From: Methanobacteriota archaeon
Lineage (GTDB): Archaea > Thermoplasmatota > Thermoplasmata > RBG-16-68-12
Assembly: GCA_020029475.1 (NCBI GenBank)
Contig: JAIBJG010000001.1
Coordinates: forward strand, 1 to 47,709
Length of the DNA stretch: 47,709 nt
Direction of reading: 5' to 3'
The notes under the pieces are model-generated. The model did not search any database and was not told the origin of the DNA. It was given only the letters and a program-made list of their open reading frames with translations. The translations under genes and the position numbers were made by a program. Below are positions 18,585-27,952 of the stretch, one piece after another (the first letter of the stretch is position 1; each line of letters begins with the position of its first letter).

Positions 18585-18866
18585 ATGGCCGCGAAGGAGC
18601 ACACGGGACAGGTTCTCAGCTTCCGGCGGGGGAAGCAGGTCGTCCATCCCTTAGTGACCGTCGTCAAGCTCGACGGGGACGTGGACCGGAACACCCTCAT
18701 CGGAGCGAAGGTCGTGTGGAAGCGGGAGGACGGCCTCCAGATCCGGGGCTGGGTCCAGGCCCGCCACGGAAACGGTCGCGCCGTCATCGTGCGGTGGCGG
18801 AAGGGATTCCCGCCGCAGGCGTTCGGCTCTCGGGTCACGATCCGGAAGGCGGCGGCCCCGAAGTAG
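18585..18866 (+). CDS. rpl35ae: Ribosomal protein L35Ae
   Basis: GKQVVHPLVTVVKLDGDVDRNTLIGAKVVWKREDGLQIRGWVQARHGNGRAVIVRWRKGFPPQAFGSRVTIR. Confidence 0.9.
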   Translation: MAAKEHTGQVLSFRRGKQVVHPLVTVVKLDGDVDRNTLIGAKVVWKREDGLQIRGWVQARHGNGRAVIVRWRKGFPPQAFGSRVTIRKAAAPK

Positions 18867-18897
18867 CGCGTCGAGGGCTTCCGCTCGCCTGCGAAAC

Positions 18898-18955
18898 AGA
18901 AAAAGGGGAGGAGGTTAGCTTCTGACCCCTCCGGGAAAAAAAGGAGGAGGGGTCA
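18898..18955 (-). terminator. Candidate terminator of ftsZ: hairpin plus T-tracts
   Basis: GACCCCTCC (18924-18932) / GGAGGGGTC (18946-18954) inverted repeat; on the minus strand TTTTTTT in the loop and TTTTT at about 18900; overlaps ftsZ stop codon. Confidence 0.55.
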
Positions 18956-19993
18956 TCGTAACCTCGGATAGAGGGAGAGCGGGTTCACCGTCTCGAGATT
19001 GGGGGCGGCCTCAACGGGCACATCGAGGTCCGGCGCCTTCAGCCCCGTGAGGACCGCGATCACGCGGATGATGTCGTGGTGGCGGGGGTCCACCCGGACG
19101 CCGAAAATCACGTTCGCGTCGCTCCGCATGTTCGCCGTGATGCCGTCCACGACGCGGAACGCGGTCCGAAGGGAGAGGGAGGGGCCCGAGGAGATGTGGA
19201 TCAGGGCCGCGCGGGCCCCCTTCGTGTCCACGTCGAGGAGGGGGTTCGACAGGGTCTCGCTCACGACCCGGTCCGGGTCGTCGATCGAGTTCTCTCCATA
19301 GAGGATCGTGGACGTCCCGCCTTCCGAGAGGACGGTTCGGACGTCGTTGAAGTCGAGGTTGATCAGGGACGGGAGGTTGATCGCCTCCGTCACCCCCTTG
19401 ATCACCTCCGCGATCAGGACGTCCATCACGCTGAACGCCCGCTCCACGGGGAGGTTCGGGACGAGGTCGAGGAGCCGGTTGTTGTCGAGGATGATGAGGG
19501 AGTCGCAGTTCGGCCGGAGGCGCTGAATCCCGGCCTGGGCGGTGCGAATCCGTCCGCGCTCGGCCTTGAATGGCGTCGTCGCGACCGCGATCACGACCGC
19601 CCCGCTCGCGGAGGCGAGCTCCGCGATGTGGGGCGCGACGCCGGTGCCCGTCCCGCCTCCGAGGCCGACGGTGAGGAAGACGAGGTCCTGGCTCATCACG
19701 AGGTTCCGGAGTTCGTCGTCCGCGAGGTCCGCGCACCGCTCCCCGATTTCGGGCCGGCCGCCCGCCCCCATCCCTCGGGTCACGGTCTGGCCGATCAGGA
19801 GCTTCCGGTCCGCCTCGACAGTCTCCAGGTGGGCGCGGTCCGTGTTCACGATTGCGGTCCGGGCGCCCGCGACGCCGAGGCGGTGGAGCCGTCCGACGCT
19901 GTTCCCGCCCGCCCCGCCGCATCCCACGATGAGGACCCGCGGTTTCGGGCAGGTGACGCTCGCTTCCCATCCCGTCGCGTTCGCCGTTCCCAT
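18953..19993 (-). CDS. ftsZ: Cell division GTPase FtsZ
   Basis: VLIVGCGGAGGNSVGRL, AIVNTDRAHLE, GLGGGTGTGVAPHIAELA tubulin signature, VIAVATTPFKAERGRIR, DSLIILDNNRLLDL, LINLDFNDVRTVL. Confidence 0.95.
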   Translation of the reverse strand: MGTANATGWEASVTCPKPRVLIVGCGGAGGNSVGRLHRLGVAGARTAIVNTDRAHLETVEADRKLLIGQTVTRGMGAGGRPEIGERCADLADDELRNLVMSQDLVFLTVGLGGGTGTGVAPHIAELASASGAVVIAVATTPFKAERGRIRTAQAGIQRLRPNCDSLIILDNNRLLDLVPNLPVERAFSVMDVLIAEVIKGVTEAINLPSLINLDFNDVRTVLSEGGTSTILYGENSIDDPDRVVSETLSNPLLDVDTKGARAALIHISSGPSLSLRTAFRVVDGITANMRSDANVIFGVRVDPRHHDIIRVIAVLTGLKAPDLDVPVEAAPNLETVNPLSLYPRLR

Positions 19994-20068
19994 CCCGTTC
20001 CTGCGGCGGCGCCGACGCCCCGCCGCGGTGCATCCCGTCCCGCCCCGTTGGCGGTGCGAGTGCGATCC

Positions 20069-20386
20069 CTAGCGTTCCGCCTTCTCGATCGCCCGCGTGA
20101 CCCGTCGCCGCACGTACTCCCGCACCGCGTTCCGGATCGCGTCCTCGACGCTCACGGAATCGCCCTGCTTCACGAGGTGCTGGAGCTCGACGACGTTCCC
20201 CTTGGGCAGCTCGATCGTCAGCTTCCGGATGTAGTCGGGAGCGAACTTCTGGTCGATGAACCGGTCGATCGCGGCGCGAATCGCGTCCGAGATCGTGTCG
20301 TAGTCCCCCTGCTTCACGAGCTGGTGCAGGTGCTGGATCTTGTCCGGGGGTATGCGGATCGTCACGCGCTCGGATTCCGACGCCAT
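20069..20386 (-). CDS. Tandem ribbon-helix-helix DNA-binding protein (CdrS-like by context)
   Basis: Two RHH units: VTIRIPPDKIQHLHQLVKQGDYDTISDAIRAAIDRFID and LTIELPKGNVVELQHLVKQGDSVSVEDAIRNAVREYVRR; directly upstream of and codirectional with ftsZ. Confidence 0.85.
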   Translation of the reverse strand: MASESERVTIRIPPDKIQHLHQLVKQGDYDTISDAIRAAIDRFIDQKFAPDYIRKLTIELPKGNVVELQHLVKQGDSVSVEDAIRNAVREYVRRRVTRAIEKAER

Positions 20387-20402
20387 CGTTCGGTCCCTGT
20401 CC

Positions 20403-20436
20403 TTGTCCGACACTTTCGCGAGCTTTGTCTGACAAA
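20403..20436. promoter_or_regulatory. Paired TGTCnGACA palindromes in the RHH-ftsZ promoter
   Basis: TGTCCGACA (20404-20412) and TTTGTCTGACAAA (20424-20436), centres 22 bp apart, downstream of minus-strand TATA-like CTTTAAGTAAG (about 20447-20457). Confidence 0.6.
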
Positions 20437-20538
20437 TGGCGGCACGCTTACTTAAAGATATGTCAATAATGGGCGTCAATAATGGGCCCGGAGCGGGATG
20501 AGCGCGCCCGTTCGGGCCGCTCTGCGGGGGTCCCCGGG

Positions 20539-23364
20539 TCATCGCTTCCGGGGCGGTCGGGTCCGAGCCATCGCCGGGACTTTCAGGAAGGAGAGCATCG
20601 CGATGACGGCGGCCATGCCCCAGGCCCCGTTCCAGAGGACGAGGGTCCCGGCGCTTCCCGGGTCCAGTCGGCGTCCGTACACCCCAACGAGTTCCCCGTC
20701 GACCTCGAAGACGGACAGGGACTGGCCCTGGGACCGGAGGACGGGAACCCGGGCCTCGATTGCCCGTTGCTCCGGCGACCCCTCCCGCACCAACCGATCC
20801 AGTTCGTGTTCCGCGAGAAGCGGGTTGTTGACGTCGTCCCAGAATCTTTGCGTCTCCCGGGCCTGTTCGTCGAGGGGAGTATCGAAGGTCCGGGATGTGC
20901 GGCCGCTGCTCAGCAGGGTGCTGCCGGATCCCGGCCCCGTGGCACCGGGACCCTGCAGCGTCCCTCCGCCGAAGAGATCGAGATCGAGGCCGAACGGGTC
21001 CGAGGAGCCAACCGAGGGCGTCCCGGGCGGCGGCGTCGTGGGAATCGTGACGAGGATCGAGGTGTACGGGGTGACGATCCGGTTCGCGGTGGCGAGCGAC
21101 GTGAGCTCGGCGATCGTCGCCTTGTCCCCCGTGGAGGCGATTTCCTCGAGGAGGGCGTGGACGCGGGTGAGGACCCAGGTCTTCTTCAGGAGGGGCTGGA
21201 CGGGGATCTCGGGTCCCGCATAGGTCCGAGTGAACACCCGCGGGCTGTTGTCCGGCGCCGTCCAGGTCAGCTCGACGGTCACCGGGTCGTCCGTGGTGCC
21301 CGTCAGTTTCGCGATCACGACGGACTCTCCCCCCTGCGGGACATCCTGCGGGTTGTGGGAGGCGACGGCGAGGTTCTCCGCCCCGGGGAAGTTCGCGCCG
21401 ACTCCGACGAGGACCGGCACCCGGATCAAAGAGAGGGCCGCGAGCACCCCGACGTCGACCGCGCCCGGATGGACCGTGATCAGGTCCCCGTGGTTGAAGT
21501 GGGACACGTTCCGGAGGAGGTTCTCATCGGCGTGGATAGCTGGCTCGATGGCGAGCGCGAACACCGGCATGTCGCCCTGGTAGGATCGCTCTCGGTACGC
21601 GGTCTCGATGTCGATCGGCACCGTGTTCACCGTCGGCCGCCCATCGGAGATCAGGAACAGGACGGGCTGCTGGCCTCTCGCCTCGGCCGCCCGTCCCCAC
21701 TGTGCTGCGATTGGGAGGGCGACCGTGAGGCTCGTGCTTCCCCGGGGTTCGACCGAGTTCAGGAACGTCGCGAGACGGGTCGCCGTCGACGCGTCCCACT
21801 CCTGGAGGCCCGGTGCGAACGGGACGACCGTGTTCCCGTGGAACGCCGCCACGGCGAAGCCCTCCCCGGCTCGGAGGCCGCCTCCCAGCCCGAAGACCGC
21901 GTTCCGCGCGAGGTCCCACCGCCCGCGAAGCCCCATGCTCCCCGACGCGTCGAGGAGGACGATGAAGGATCGCGGGAGCGGGGAGAGGGAGTCCGCGAAA
22001 GCGGGGTCGCCCGCGTCGAGGGAGAAACGAAGGTACCGCTCGCGGACCGTCGCGTTGTGGACGACCGCGGTCGTCGCGAACTGTCCGATCGAGGATCCGG
22101 AAGAGCGGAACTGGACCCTGAGGTCCCGCCGGAGGGATGCCTCCGTGCCGTTGATCCACGCGTCCGCGATGCGGGTCCCTGTGTGTTTGATCTCGACGGC
22201 CGGGTGGGTGGGGATCCGGAGCTCTCCCATTGGCGCGGACGTCTCCACCCGAAGGTGCAGTCGGAGATATTCTCTGCTGTGCCCCGCGTCCACGGACAGG
22301 CGGTAGTCGTACGTGTACGCTTCGTCCCGCATCGTGAGGGGCATCTCAAGGGTCGTGATGGTCGTCCTCGACTCCCCGGGTGGGATCGTGACGGCGAGCC
22401 AGTACACGTCCCGCGGCGGGTCGTACTGGACGAGGGCGGCGTCCTTCCCGTTCGCGAGGGAGTCGAGGAAATCGTCGAGCGCGCCTTGGCGGTCCTGCCC
22501 GGAACCTGCGTACACGACGTTTCCGATCTTTAGACTCAAGTCCGTGATGAGTTCGTGTCCCTTCTCGAGGGGGAAGAAGATCTGTCCCTCCTTCACGCGG
22601 TCGCTCGGATTGAAGAACTCCTTGATGATCACGACCCGCGCGAACCCCTCCGTGAGCCGGATCTCGATTTGGGTCCCCTTCACCTCCGTGGGCAGGTCCG
22701 TCGGCGGTTCGAGGATCTCGCAGAACGCCTGCGCGGGGACCGCGGGGATGAGGAGCGCGACGGAAGCGGCGGACAGGATGAGGAGGCCACGAAGGGCTTT
22801 ACGAGAAGCGCCGGTCCTTCGGGATCGCGAGCACCTGGCGCACATCCATCCGATCCTGCCCCATCCCCCCGCATCGACAAGGGCCCGCCGTCCGCAGCTC
22901 GCGCATGTCGAGGTCCGATCCCTCCGGTCGAAACGGCCCAAGAAGAACGCTTCCCGCGCCCGCGCGCCTTCGTGGAATGCGATGAACATCAGAAGGGCCA
23001 CGAGCGCCACGAGCAGTCCGACGGGTTGGAGTACATACAAGACCGCCCCGTTCAGGACTCCGGAGATTACGATCCCCAGGAACGACGTCAGCCACCCGAC
23101 GGTCGCGAAGCCTCGACCCGCCTCGCCCGGCCTCCGGATGGCGCTGTGGGATGCTCGATGCGCCCAGCGGAGGCCCGCGAGGCCGACGACGATCGACCCG
23201 GCCGTGAGGACATGGGCGACCGCAATCTGGAACCACGGGCCGAACGTCGCGAGCGCGGTGAACAGGAGAAACAGACTCGCAAGCCCGGCCTGCAGGGCTC
23301 GAAGGGAATCCGTCCCGACCTTCCAAAGGGCGCCGCCGTCCTGCAGGACCGCTTGCTCGGGCAT
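20539..23364 (-). CDS. VIT + von Willebrand factor A domain membrane protein with N-terminal multi-TM/zinc-ribbon region
   Basis: N-terminal TMs, CASCG...CARC ribbon, internal signal-like ALRGLLILSAASVALLIPAVPAQAF, VIT region (FFNPSDRVKEGQIFFPLE), MIDAS DASGSMG, C-terminal TM. Confidence 0.82.
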   Translation of the reverse strand: MPEQAVLQDGGALWKVGTDSLRALQAGLASLFLLFTALATFGPWFQIAVAHVLTAGSIVVGLAGLRWAHRASHSAIRRPGEAGRGFATVGWLTSFLGIVISGVLNGAVLYVLQPVGLLVALVALLMFIAFHEGARAREAFFLGRFDRRDRTSTCASCGRRALVDAGGWGRIGWMCARCSRSRRTGASRKALRGLLILSAASVALLIPAVPAQAFCEILEPPTDLPTEVKGTQIEIRLTEGFARVVIIKEFFNPSDRVKEGQIFFPLEKGHELITDLSLKIGNVVYAGSGQDRQGALDDFLDSLANGKDAALVQYDPPRDVYWLAVTIPPGESRTTITTLEMPLTMRDEAYTYDYRLSVDAGHSREYLRLHLRVETSAPMGELRIPTHPAVEIKHTGTRIADAWINGTEASLRRDLRVQFRSSGSSIGQFATTAVVHNATVRERYLRFSLDAGDPAFADSLSPLPRSFIVLLDASGSMGLRGRWDLARNAVFGLGGGLRAGEGFAVAAFHGNTVVPFAPGLQEWDASTATRLATFLNSVEPRGSTSLTVALPIAAQWGRAAEARGQQPVLFLISDGRPTVNTVPIDIETAYRERSYQGDMPVFALAIEPAIHADENLLRNVSHFNHGDLITVHPGAVDVGVLAALSLIRVPVLVGVGANFPGAENLAVASHNPQDVPQGGESVVIAKLTGTTDDPVTVELTWTAPDNSPRVFTRTYAGPEIPVQPLLKKTWVLTRVHALLEEIASTGDKATIAELTSLATANRIVTPYTSILVTIPTTPPPGTPSVGSSDPFGLDLDLFGGGTLQGPGATGPGSGSTLLSSGRTSRTFDTPLDEQARETQRFWDDVNNPLLAEHELDRLVREGSPEQRAIEARVPVLRSQGQSLSVFEVDGELVGVYGRRLDPGSAGTLVLWNGAWGMAAVIAMLSFLKVPAMARTRPPRKR

Positions 23365-23508
23365 GGACGGGTATTGGCACGTTGTCGATACTAGAAGAGA
23401 TTGGAACCGTTAGTTGTGAGCCGAACACGGGGCGGTTCCTTCGCACCTCTGTCGTGGATCGCCACCCGGGGGCCGTCCTCGCCGCGCCACTCTCGTGCAC
23501 GACGTCGT

Positions 23509-24045
23509 TCAACGCCCGTCCCGGAGGAAGGCCTCTTTCCAGATGCGATGGTCCTCCTCGTAGTCCTCCCGGAACGCCATGTCGTTCGGCAGGTCTTCGA
23601 ACCATCGGGCCTCCCGCACCTCGTGGTCGTCCGGGCGCAGCCCATGAGAAACGGCCCTCGCGACGAATTGAACGAAGTAGAACGGGTACCGCTTTCCCGA
23701 CGGCTCCTCGTACGCATTGTTGAAGATCCTTGTGACCTGGAGGTCCTTCACGTCGAGGCCGGTTTCCTCACGAACCTCCCGCCGGAATCCACCGTCCGCG
23801 GGCTCGCCCTCCTCGAGCATCCCTCCCGGCGGCACCCACACATCCTCCCATCCGCGGTCCGCATGGTGCCGGACGAGCGCGACCCGGCCGGCCGCGTCGA
23901 ACACGAGGCCGCCCGCGACCCACGCCGCAATCTTCCAGTCCCCCTTAATCTTGCCCGACTCGACGGGGAGGATCCGCTGGATGATCAGGGGCCGACCGAA
24001 CTTCGCGATGAGGTCCGCAAGGACGTCCTTGCACGCGCCGACCAT
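23509..24045 (-). CDS. NUDIX hydrolase
   Basis: Nudix box: GGMLEEGEPADGGFRREVREETGLDV. Confidence 0.92.
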   Translation of the reverse strand: MVGACKDVLADLIAKFGRPLIIQRILPVESGKIKGDWKIAAWVAGGLVFDAAGRVALVRHHADRGWEDVWVPPGGMLEEGEPADGGFRREVREETGLDVKDLQVTRIFNNAYEEPSGKRYPFYFVQFVARAVSHGLRPDDHEVREARWFEDLPNDMAFREDYEEDHRIWKEAFLRDGR

Positions 24046-24116
24046 CGGGGGAAATCAGCGAGGAAACCTTATTTAAGCCCTCGGGGCTACCACGGCAATT
24101 CGAGGAGAGGTACCGG

Positions 24117-24335
24117 ATGCCCGAGGACACGTCGGACCGCGCGTCGAAGGTGTACGACGCGATGAAGTCCGCCGGCATGACGACCGAGGACAAGATGCGG
24201 GACGCGGACTCGATCACGAAGATGGTGAAGCTCCCCAAGGGGATGGTCCTCTCCGCCCTCCAGGAACTTGAGTCGAAGGGGTACGCGAAGCGGCGGGCCC
24301 GCGAGAAGGCGGCGGGCTACTACCTCGTCAAGTGA
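24117..24335 (+). CDS. Small winged-helix-like protein
   Basis: MPEDTSDRASKVYDAMKSAGMTTEDKMRDADSITKMVKLPKGMVLSALQELESKGYAKRRAREKAAGYYLVK resembles a wHTH; TTATTTAAG about 40-50 nt upstream. Confidence 0.7.
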   Translation: MPEDTSDRASKVYDAMKSAGMTTEDKMRDADSITKMVKLPKGMVLSALQELESKGYAKRRAREKAAGYYLVK

Positions 24336-24368
24336 GCCGGTCGCGCTCGTTGTCACCAATTGTTTTCA

Positions 24369-25316
24369 TCAGCGTCCGCGCTCGAGTGCGGCGGCGACCA
24401 TCACCGGGAGGAGCGTGGTGGCATCCCCCTCAATCGTCACCTGGCGGGCGGTCTCCTTCACCTTCCCCCAGGAGATCCCTTCGCGGACTCGCGCGCCACT
24501 GAGGGACCCGTCGTGCTCCGGGGCCGTCGTGATGTACACGGCATGGTCGAGCCCGCCCCGGAACTGGTTCCACCAGATCGTGTGATGCTTCGACACGCCC
24601 CCGCCGATCATCAGGGCCCCCGTCCGTTTCGCGGTGAACACGATGTCTGCGAGGTCCGTCTCGTCCCGGAACTCCTCGATCCGGAAGTCCTTGTGGTCCT
24701 GCCAGAACGCCCAGAGCTGGTAGCCGACGGCGCCGTCCGTGATCGCGGGGACGACGACGGGGATCCGGTTTCGAGAGCACCAGTACAGGATCGAGTCCGT
24801 GTTCCCGGTGCGCCGCCCGAACTCCCAGAGGAGCTCCTTCGTCGACCACGCCTTCTTCTTCCGGTGCATCTCCCGGAGCCACGGCTGGAGCTTCTTCTCC
24901 AGCACGATCCCGTACGACTCGTTCGGCACAAGGACGTTCCCGAGGCGGTTCACCCCGAGGCGGTGGAGCTCGACGTCGTCCATCTCGAAGTCCCCGTGGT
25001 AGTAGTCCTTCCACGTGCGGGCGAGGTCGTGGTCCGCGGTCCCGCACGTCGTGATCACGACGTCGACGAGCTTCCTCCGCACGAGGGTCCTCAGGACCCC
25101 CCGCACCCCTGTCGCGACGAGGGCCGCGGGGAACGAGAGGAAGGTGACGCACTTCGGGTCCGCGAACATCGCACGCAGGATGTCCACGCCGACGCCGACC
25201 TTCTTCGCGGTGAACCCGCCGCCCGCCTCCATCTTCGAGACGAGGTCCGCGACCCCCTTCCCGCCCCGGAGCTCGATGTCCCGCACGGGGCGGCGGAGGA
25301 GGTCCGACTTCCGCAT
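24369..25316 (-). CDS. dys: Deoxyhypusine synthase
   Basis: VVITTCGTADHDLAR, CSRNRIPVVVPAITDGAVGYQLW, IGGGVSKHHTIWWNQFRGGLDHAVYITTAPEHDGSLSGARVREGISWGKV. Confidence 0.93.
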   Translation of the reverse strand: MRKSDLLRRPVRDIELRGGKGVADLVSKMEAGGGFTAKKVGVGVDILRAMFADPKCVTFLSFPAALVATGVRGVLRTLVRRKLVDVVITTCGTADHDLARTWKDYYHGDFEMDDVELHRLGVNRLGNVLVPNESYGIVLEKKLQPWLREMHRKKKAWSTKELLWEFGRRTGNTDSILYWCSRNRIPVVVPAITDGAVGYQLWAFWQDHKDFRIEEFRDETDLADIVFTAKRTGALMIGGGVSKHHTIWWNQFRGGLDHAVYITTAPEHDGSLSGARVREGISWGKVKETARQVTIEGDATTLLPVMVAAALERGR

Positions 25317-25340
25317 CGGGTCGCGGGAGAGGCCCGCCGC

Positions 25341-26207
25341 TCAAATAGATTCCGCGGACTGTTTCATCCGGAGCGGGAAGATCCGCCCGCCGATGACGCC
25401 CGCGATCGCGCCCACGATCCCGGAGAGGACGCCGAGGATCGCCGGGGCCGCGATCCCCGCGGACCCCGGGAGGGACCCGAGGAGCACCTCGATCAGGGAG
25501 ATCCCGGGAGACCGGGTGAGGCCGGGGAACGCCCACCCGAGGGCGGAGACGACGTAGAACGTGACGGGGAGCCAGACGGTGACGAACGCGGCGGCGAGTC
25601 CCCGCAACGCGGAGCGGCCCCAGATGCCGGACCACCACGGCGCGAGGACGAGGAGGAGGCCCACCATCAACGGGTCGTTCCGGCGGTACGGGCCCTCCGG
25701 GGCCCAGAACAGGAGGTACGCGGCCCCCGTGAGCCCGATCACGGTCCCCAGGAACCACGTCACCGTTCCGGTCTTGAGGCTGAAGAAGATCCACTCCGGG
25801 ATGTTCGTCGGCGTGCGTCGGAACTGTGGGTCCACCGGCCGCTCCATGTCGTCCCGCCGGAGTCCGGGGAGGATGTCCGCCAGGGTCCGCTCGCTCGCAG
25901 CGTCCCGCTGCATCGCGCCGAACACGCCCTGCTGCATCAGGAACCGGCCCTTGTCCTGGGGGAGGTCCTCGTGGGGGACGACGAGGACGTGCACGTCGAG
26001 CCCCTTCGGGCGGCGGCGCCGGATCTCGATCTCGACCCCCGGGCCCACGCCGGACCGCGGGAGCGCCTGGAGGAGCGCGCGGTTCTCATCCCGGTCCGCA
26101 TCCAGCACGAGGAAGCCGGAGTTCTGGAGGACGCCGAGGACCGTGGGGTAGTAGCGGTCGTATTCCGCGCGTTTCAGCGAGAAGTGGGACGAGGCTCCGC
26201 GGGCCAT
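25341..26207 (-). CDS. Hypothetical membrane protein
   Basis: Soluble N-terminal domain followed by several TM segments (VTWFLGTVIGLTGAAYLLFW, AAPAILGVLSGIVGAIAGVIGG). Confidence 0.65.
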   Translation of the reverse strand: MARGASSHFSLKRAEYDRYYPTVLGVLQNSGFLVLDADRDENRALLQALPRSGVGPGVEIEIRRRRPKGLDVHVLVVPHEDLPQDKGRFLMQQGVFGAMQRDAASERTLADILPGLRRDDMERPVDPQFRRTPTNIPEWIFFSLKTGTVTWFLGTVIGLTGAAYLLFWAPEGPYRRNDPLMVGLLLVLAPWWSGIWGRSALRGLAAAFVTVWLPVTFYVVSALGWAFPGLTRSPGISLIEVLLGSLPGSAGIAAPAILGVLSGIVGAIAGVIGGRIFPLRMKQSAESI

Positions 26208-26311
26208 CGCGGGCTCGCGAGCGCCCGCAGCGCTATGAATCTGCCGCCTCCCGTATCGAGCCCGTCACGGTGGCGGGAGAACTCTCCGGTATTCCTCGGG
26301 ACTATCGAGAC

Positions 26312-27853
26312 CTAGTCCCGCAGGGCAGAGACGAACCGCTCCCAGCGCCCCGCGGGCACCCGCCATCGGAACATGTGTCCGCAGTCGATGCATTTCCCCG
26401 TCCCGTCGTCCGCGAACGAGAGCCGGGTGGACCCGCAGTTCCCGCACACGCCCTTCTCCGGTTTCAGGATCCCCCGCTTCGCGCGCTCCTCGACGACCTT
26501 CGGCTCGAGCCTCCGGGCGACCTCCGCCGCGTTCTTCGCGTACACGGTGCCGTTCACGTAGTCCCCCTTCGCGAGGACGTCCCGGGCCTGCCGGAGGAGG
26601 GTCTGCGCCTCCATTACGTCGATGTCGAACCGGTCCGCCTCATCGATGAGGGGTTCCACGGCCTCGATCACGGCCTGCGCCTTCTCCACCTGGCGCCGGC
26701 GGAGCTCCATCGCCTTCTCGATCTGGTGGTGCTGGCTCTGCATCGCGGCCCGCTCCGCGCGCTTCACGAGCTCCCCCGCGAGGACGTGCTCCCGCCCTGC
26801 CGCGGCGACCCTCGCCTTCTCGAGCCACCGGTCCGCCTCCCCCACGTCGGCCCCGACGTTCCGGGCCTCCGTGATGATCGAGGCGGTGAGGGGGATCGCG
26901 TCCTCGATCTCCTTGATCCGAGCCTTCCGGGTCTCGTTCGTCAGCCGCTCCGCCTCCCCCGCGAGCTGGAGGGCGAGGAGGGGATCGTTCCGCCGCAGGC
27001 CGTCCCGCGCGCGGTTCAGCGCCTCGTCCGGCAGGACGACGTTCGCCCCCATGTTCGCGGCGTTCCCGATGATCTCCTGGACCCGGTAGATCTCCGCGCG
27101 GGACCGCTGGATCTCCTGGCTGTACAGGTTCCGGGACACCTCCTGGAGCCGGACGAGGAGGTCCGGCTGGGCGATGAGGGCGTTCGTCCGGAACGCCTTC
27201 TTCACCTCGAGGAGGAGGGCGGCAGCGTCGTCGACCTCCCGCCCCGCCTTCCCGCAGTCCTCGATCAGCCGCTGGCAGGAGAGGATCGCGTACGCCCACG
27301 CGGACCGCTGGAGGGCCTCCGCGTTCGCGCGGATCAGGTTCGCGGCCTCGTCCGCGGCGCCGATGGACCGCTCGAAGTTCCGCTCCTCGAACCGCATCCG
27401 CGCCTGGTCGAGCAGGTCCTCGGAACGCCCGAGGTCGACCTCCGCGTTCTTGCTCGCGTACAGGAGGATGTCCGCGTCCGCGTCGTCCATCGGCGGCAGG
27501 GTGAGCTTCGGAGGAGGCGCCACCGCGACGGCTTCGAGTTGGGGACGCACCTCGTCGTAGATCGACTGCGCGCGGGGGCTCGTGACGAGGGCCTCCGCGA
27601 TCTCCTTCTTCTTCCGGAGCTTCGAGACGTCCACGCCGTGGCGGGCGGCGAGGTCCCTCAGGTCCTTCAGCTTCATCACGGAGAGGAGCCGCTCCAGGCT
27701 CGGGGGCTTCGGCGCGACTCCGTTCTTCACGAGGACCTCCACGAAGTCCTCCTTCGACTGCAACCCGGACGTGTCGACTTTCGTCGAGTCCGCGAGTTCC
27801 TTCAGCTCGTCGAGGGACAGCGTCGTGAGCTGATCTCTGAGGTCGGACGCCAT
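26312..27853 (-). CDS. Tandem SAP-like domain, long helical repeat region, C-terminal zinc ribbon protein
   Basis: LSLDELKELADSTKVDTSGLQSKEDFVEVLVKNG and MKLKDLRDLAARHGVDVSKLRKKKEIAEALV repeats; helices; CGNCGSTRLSFADDGTGKCIDCG. Confidence 0.75.
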   Translation of the reverse strand: MASDLRDQLTTLSLDELKELADSTKVDTSGLQSKEDFVEVLVKNGVAPKPPSLERLLSVMKLKDLRDLAARHGVDVSKLRKKKEIAEALVTSPRAQSIYDEVRPQLEAVAVAPPPKLTLPPMDDADADILLYASKNAEVDLGRSEDLLDQARMRFEERNFERSIGAADEAANLIRANAEALQRSAWAYAILSCQRLIEDCGKAGREVDDAAALLLEVKKAFRTNALIAQPDLLVRLQEVSRNLYSQEIQRSRAEIYRVQEIIGNAANMGANVVLPDEALNRARDGLRRNDPLLALQLAGEAERLTNETRKARIKEIEDAIPLTASIITEARNVGADVGEADRWLEKARVAAAGREHVLAGELVKRAERAAMQSQHHQIEKAMELRRRQVEKAQAVIEAVEPLIDEADRFDIDVMEAQTLLRQARDVLAKGDYVNGTVYAKNAAEVARRLEPKVVEERAKRGILKPEKGVCGNCGSTRLSFADDGTGKCIDCGHMFRWRVPAGRWERFVSALRD

Positions 27854-27952
27854 GGACGGATGCTCCCCCTAGGAGGCGAGGATGGTGTCCATGCGGGCGG
27901 GGTGCAATAAAAATATCGGCCCCGGTTCCGGAAACGGCGAGGCTCCGGCGGG

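Noticed and set aside
24369-25316. Deoxyhypusine synthase as an unusual paralog
   Set aside because: The active-site Lys region (GGGVSKHHT) and other motifs are conserved; ordinary dys.
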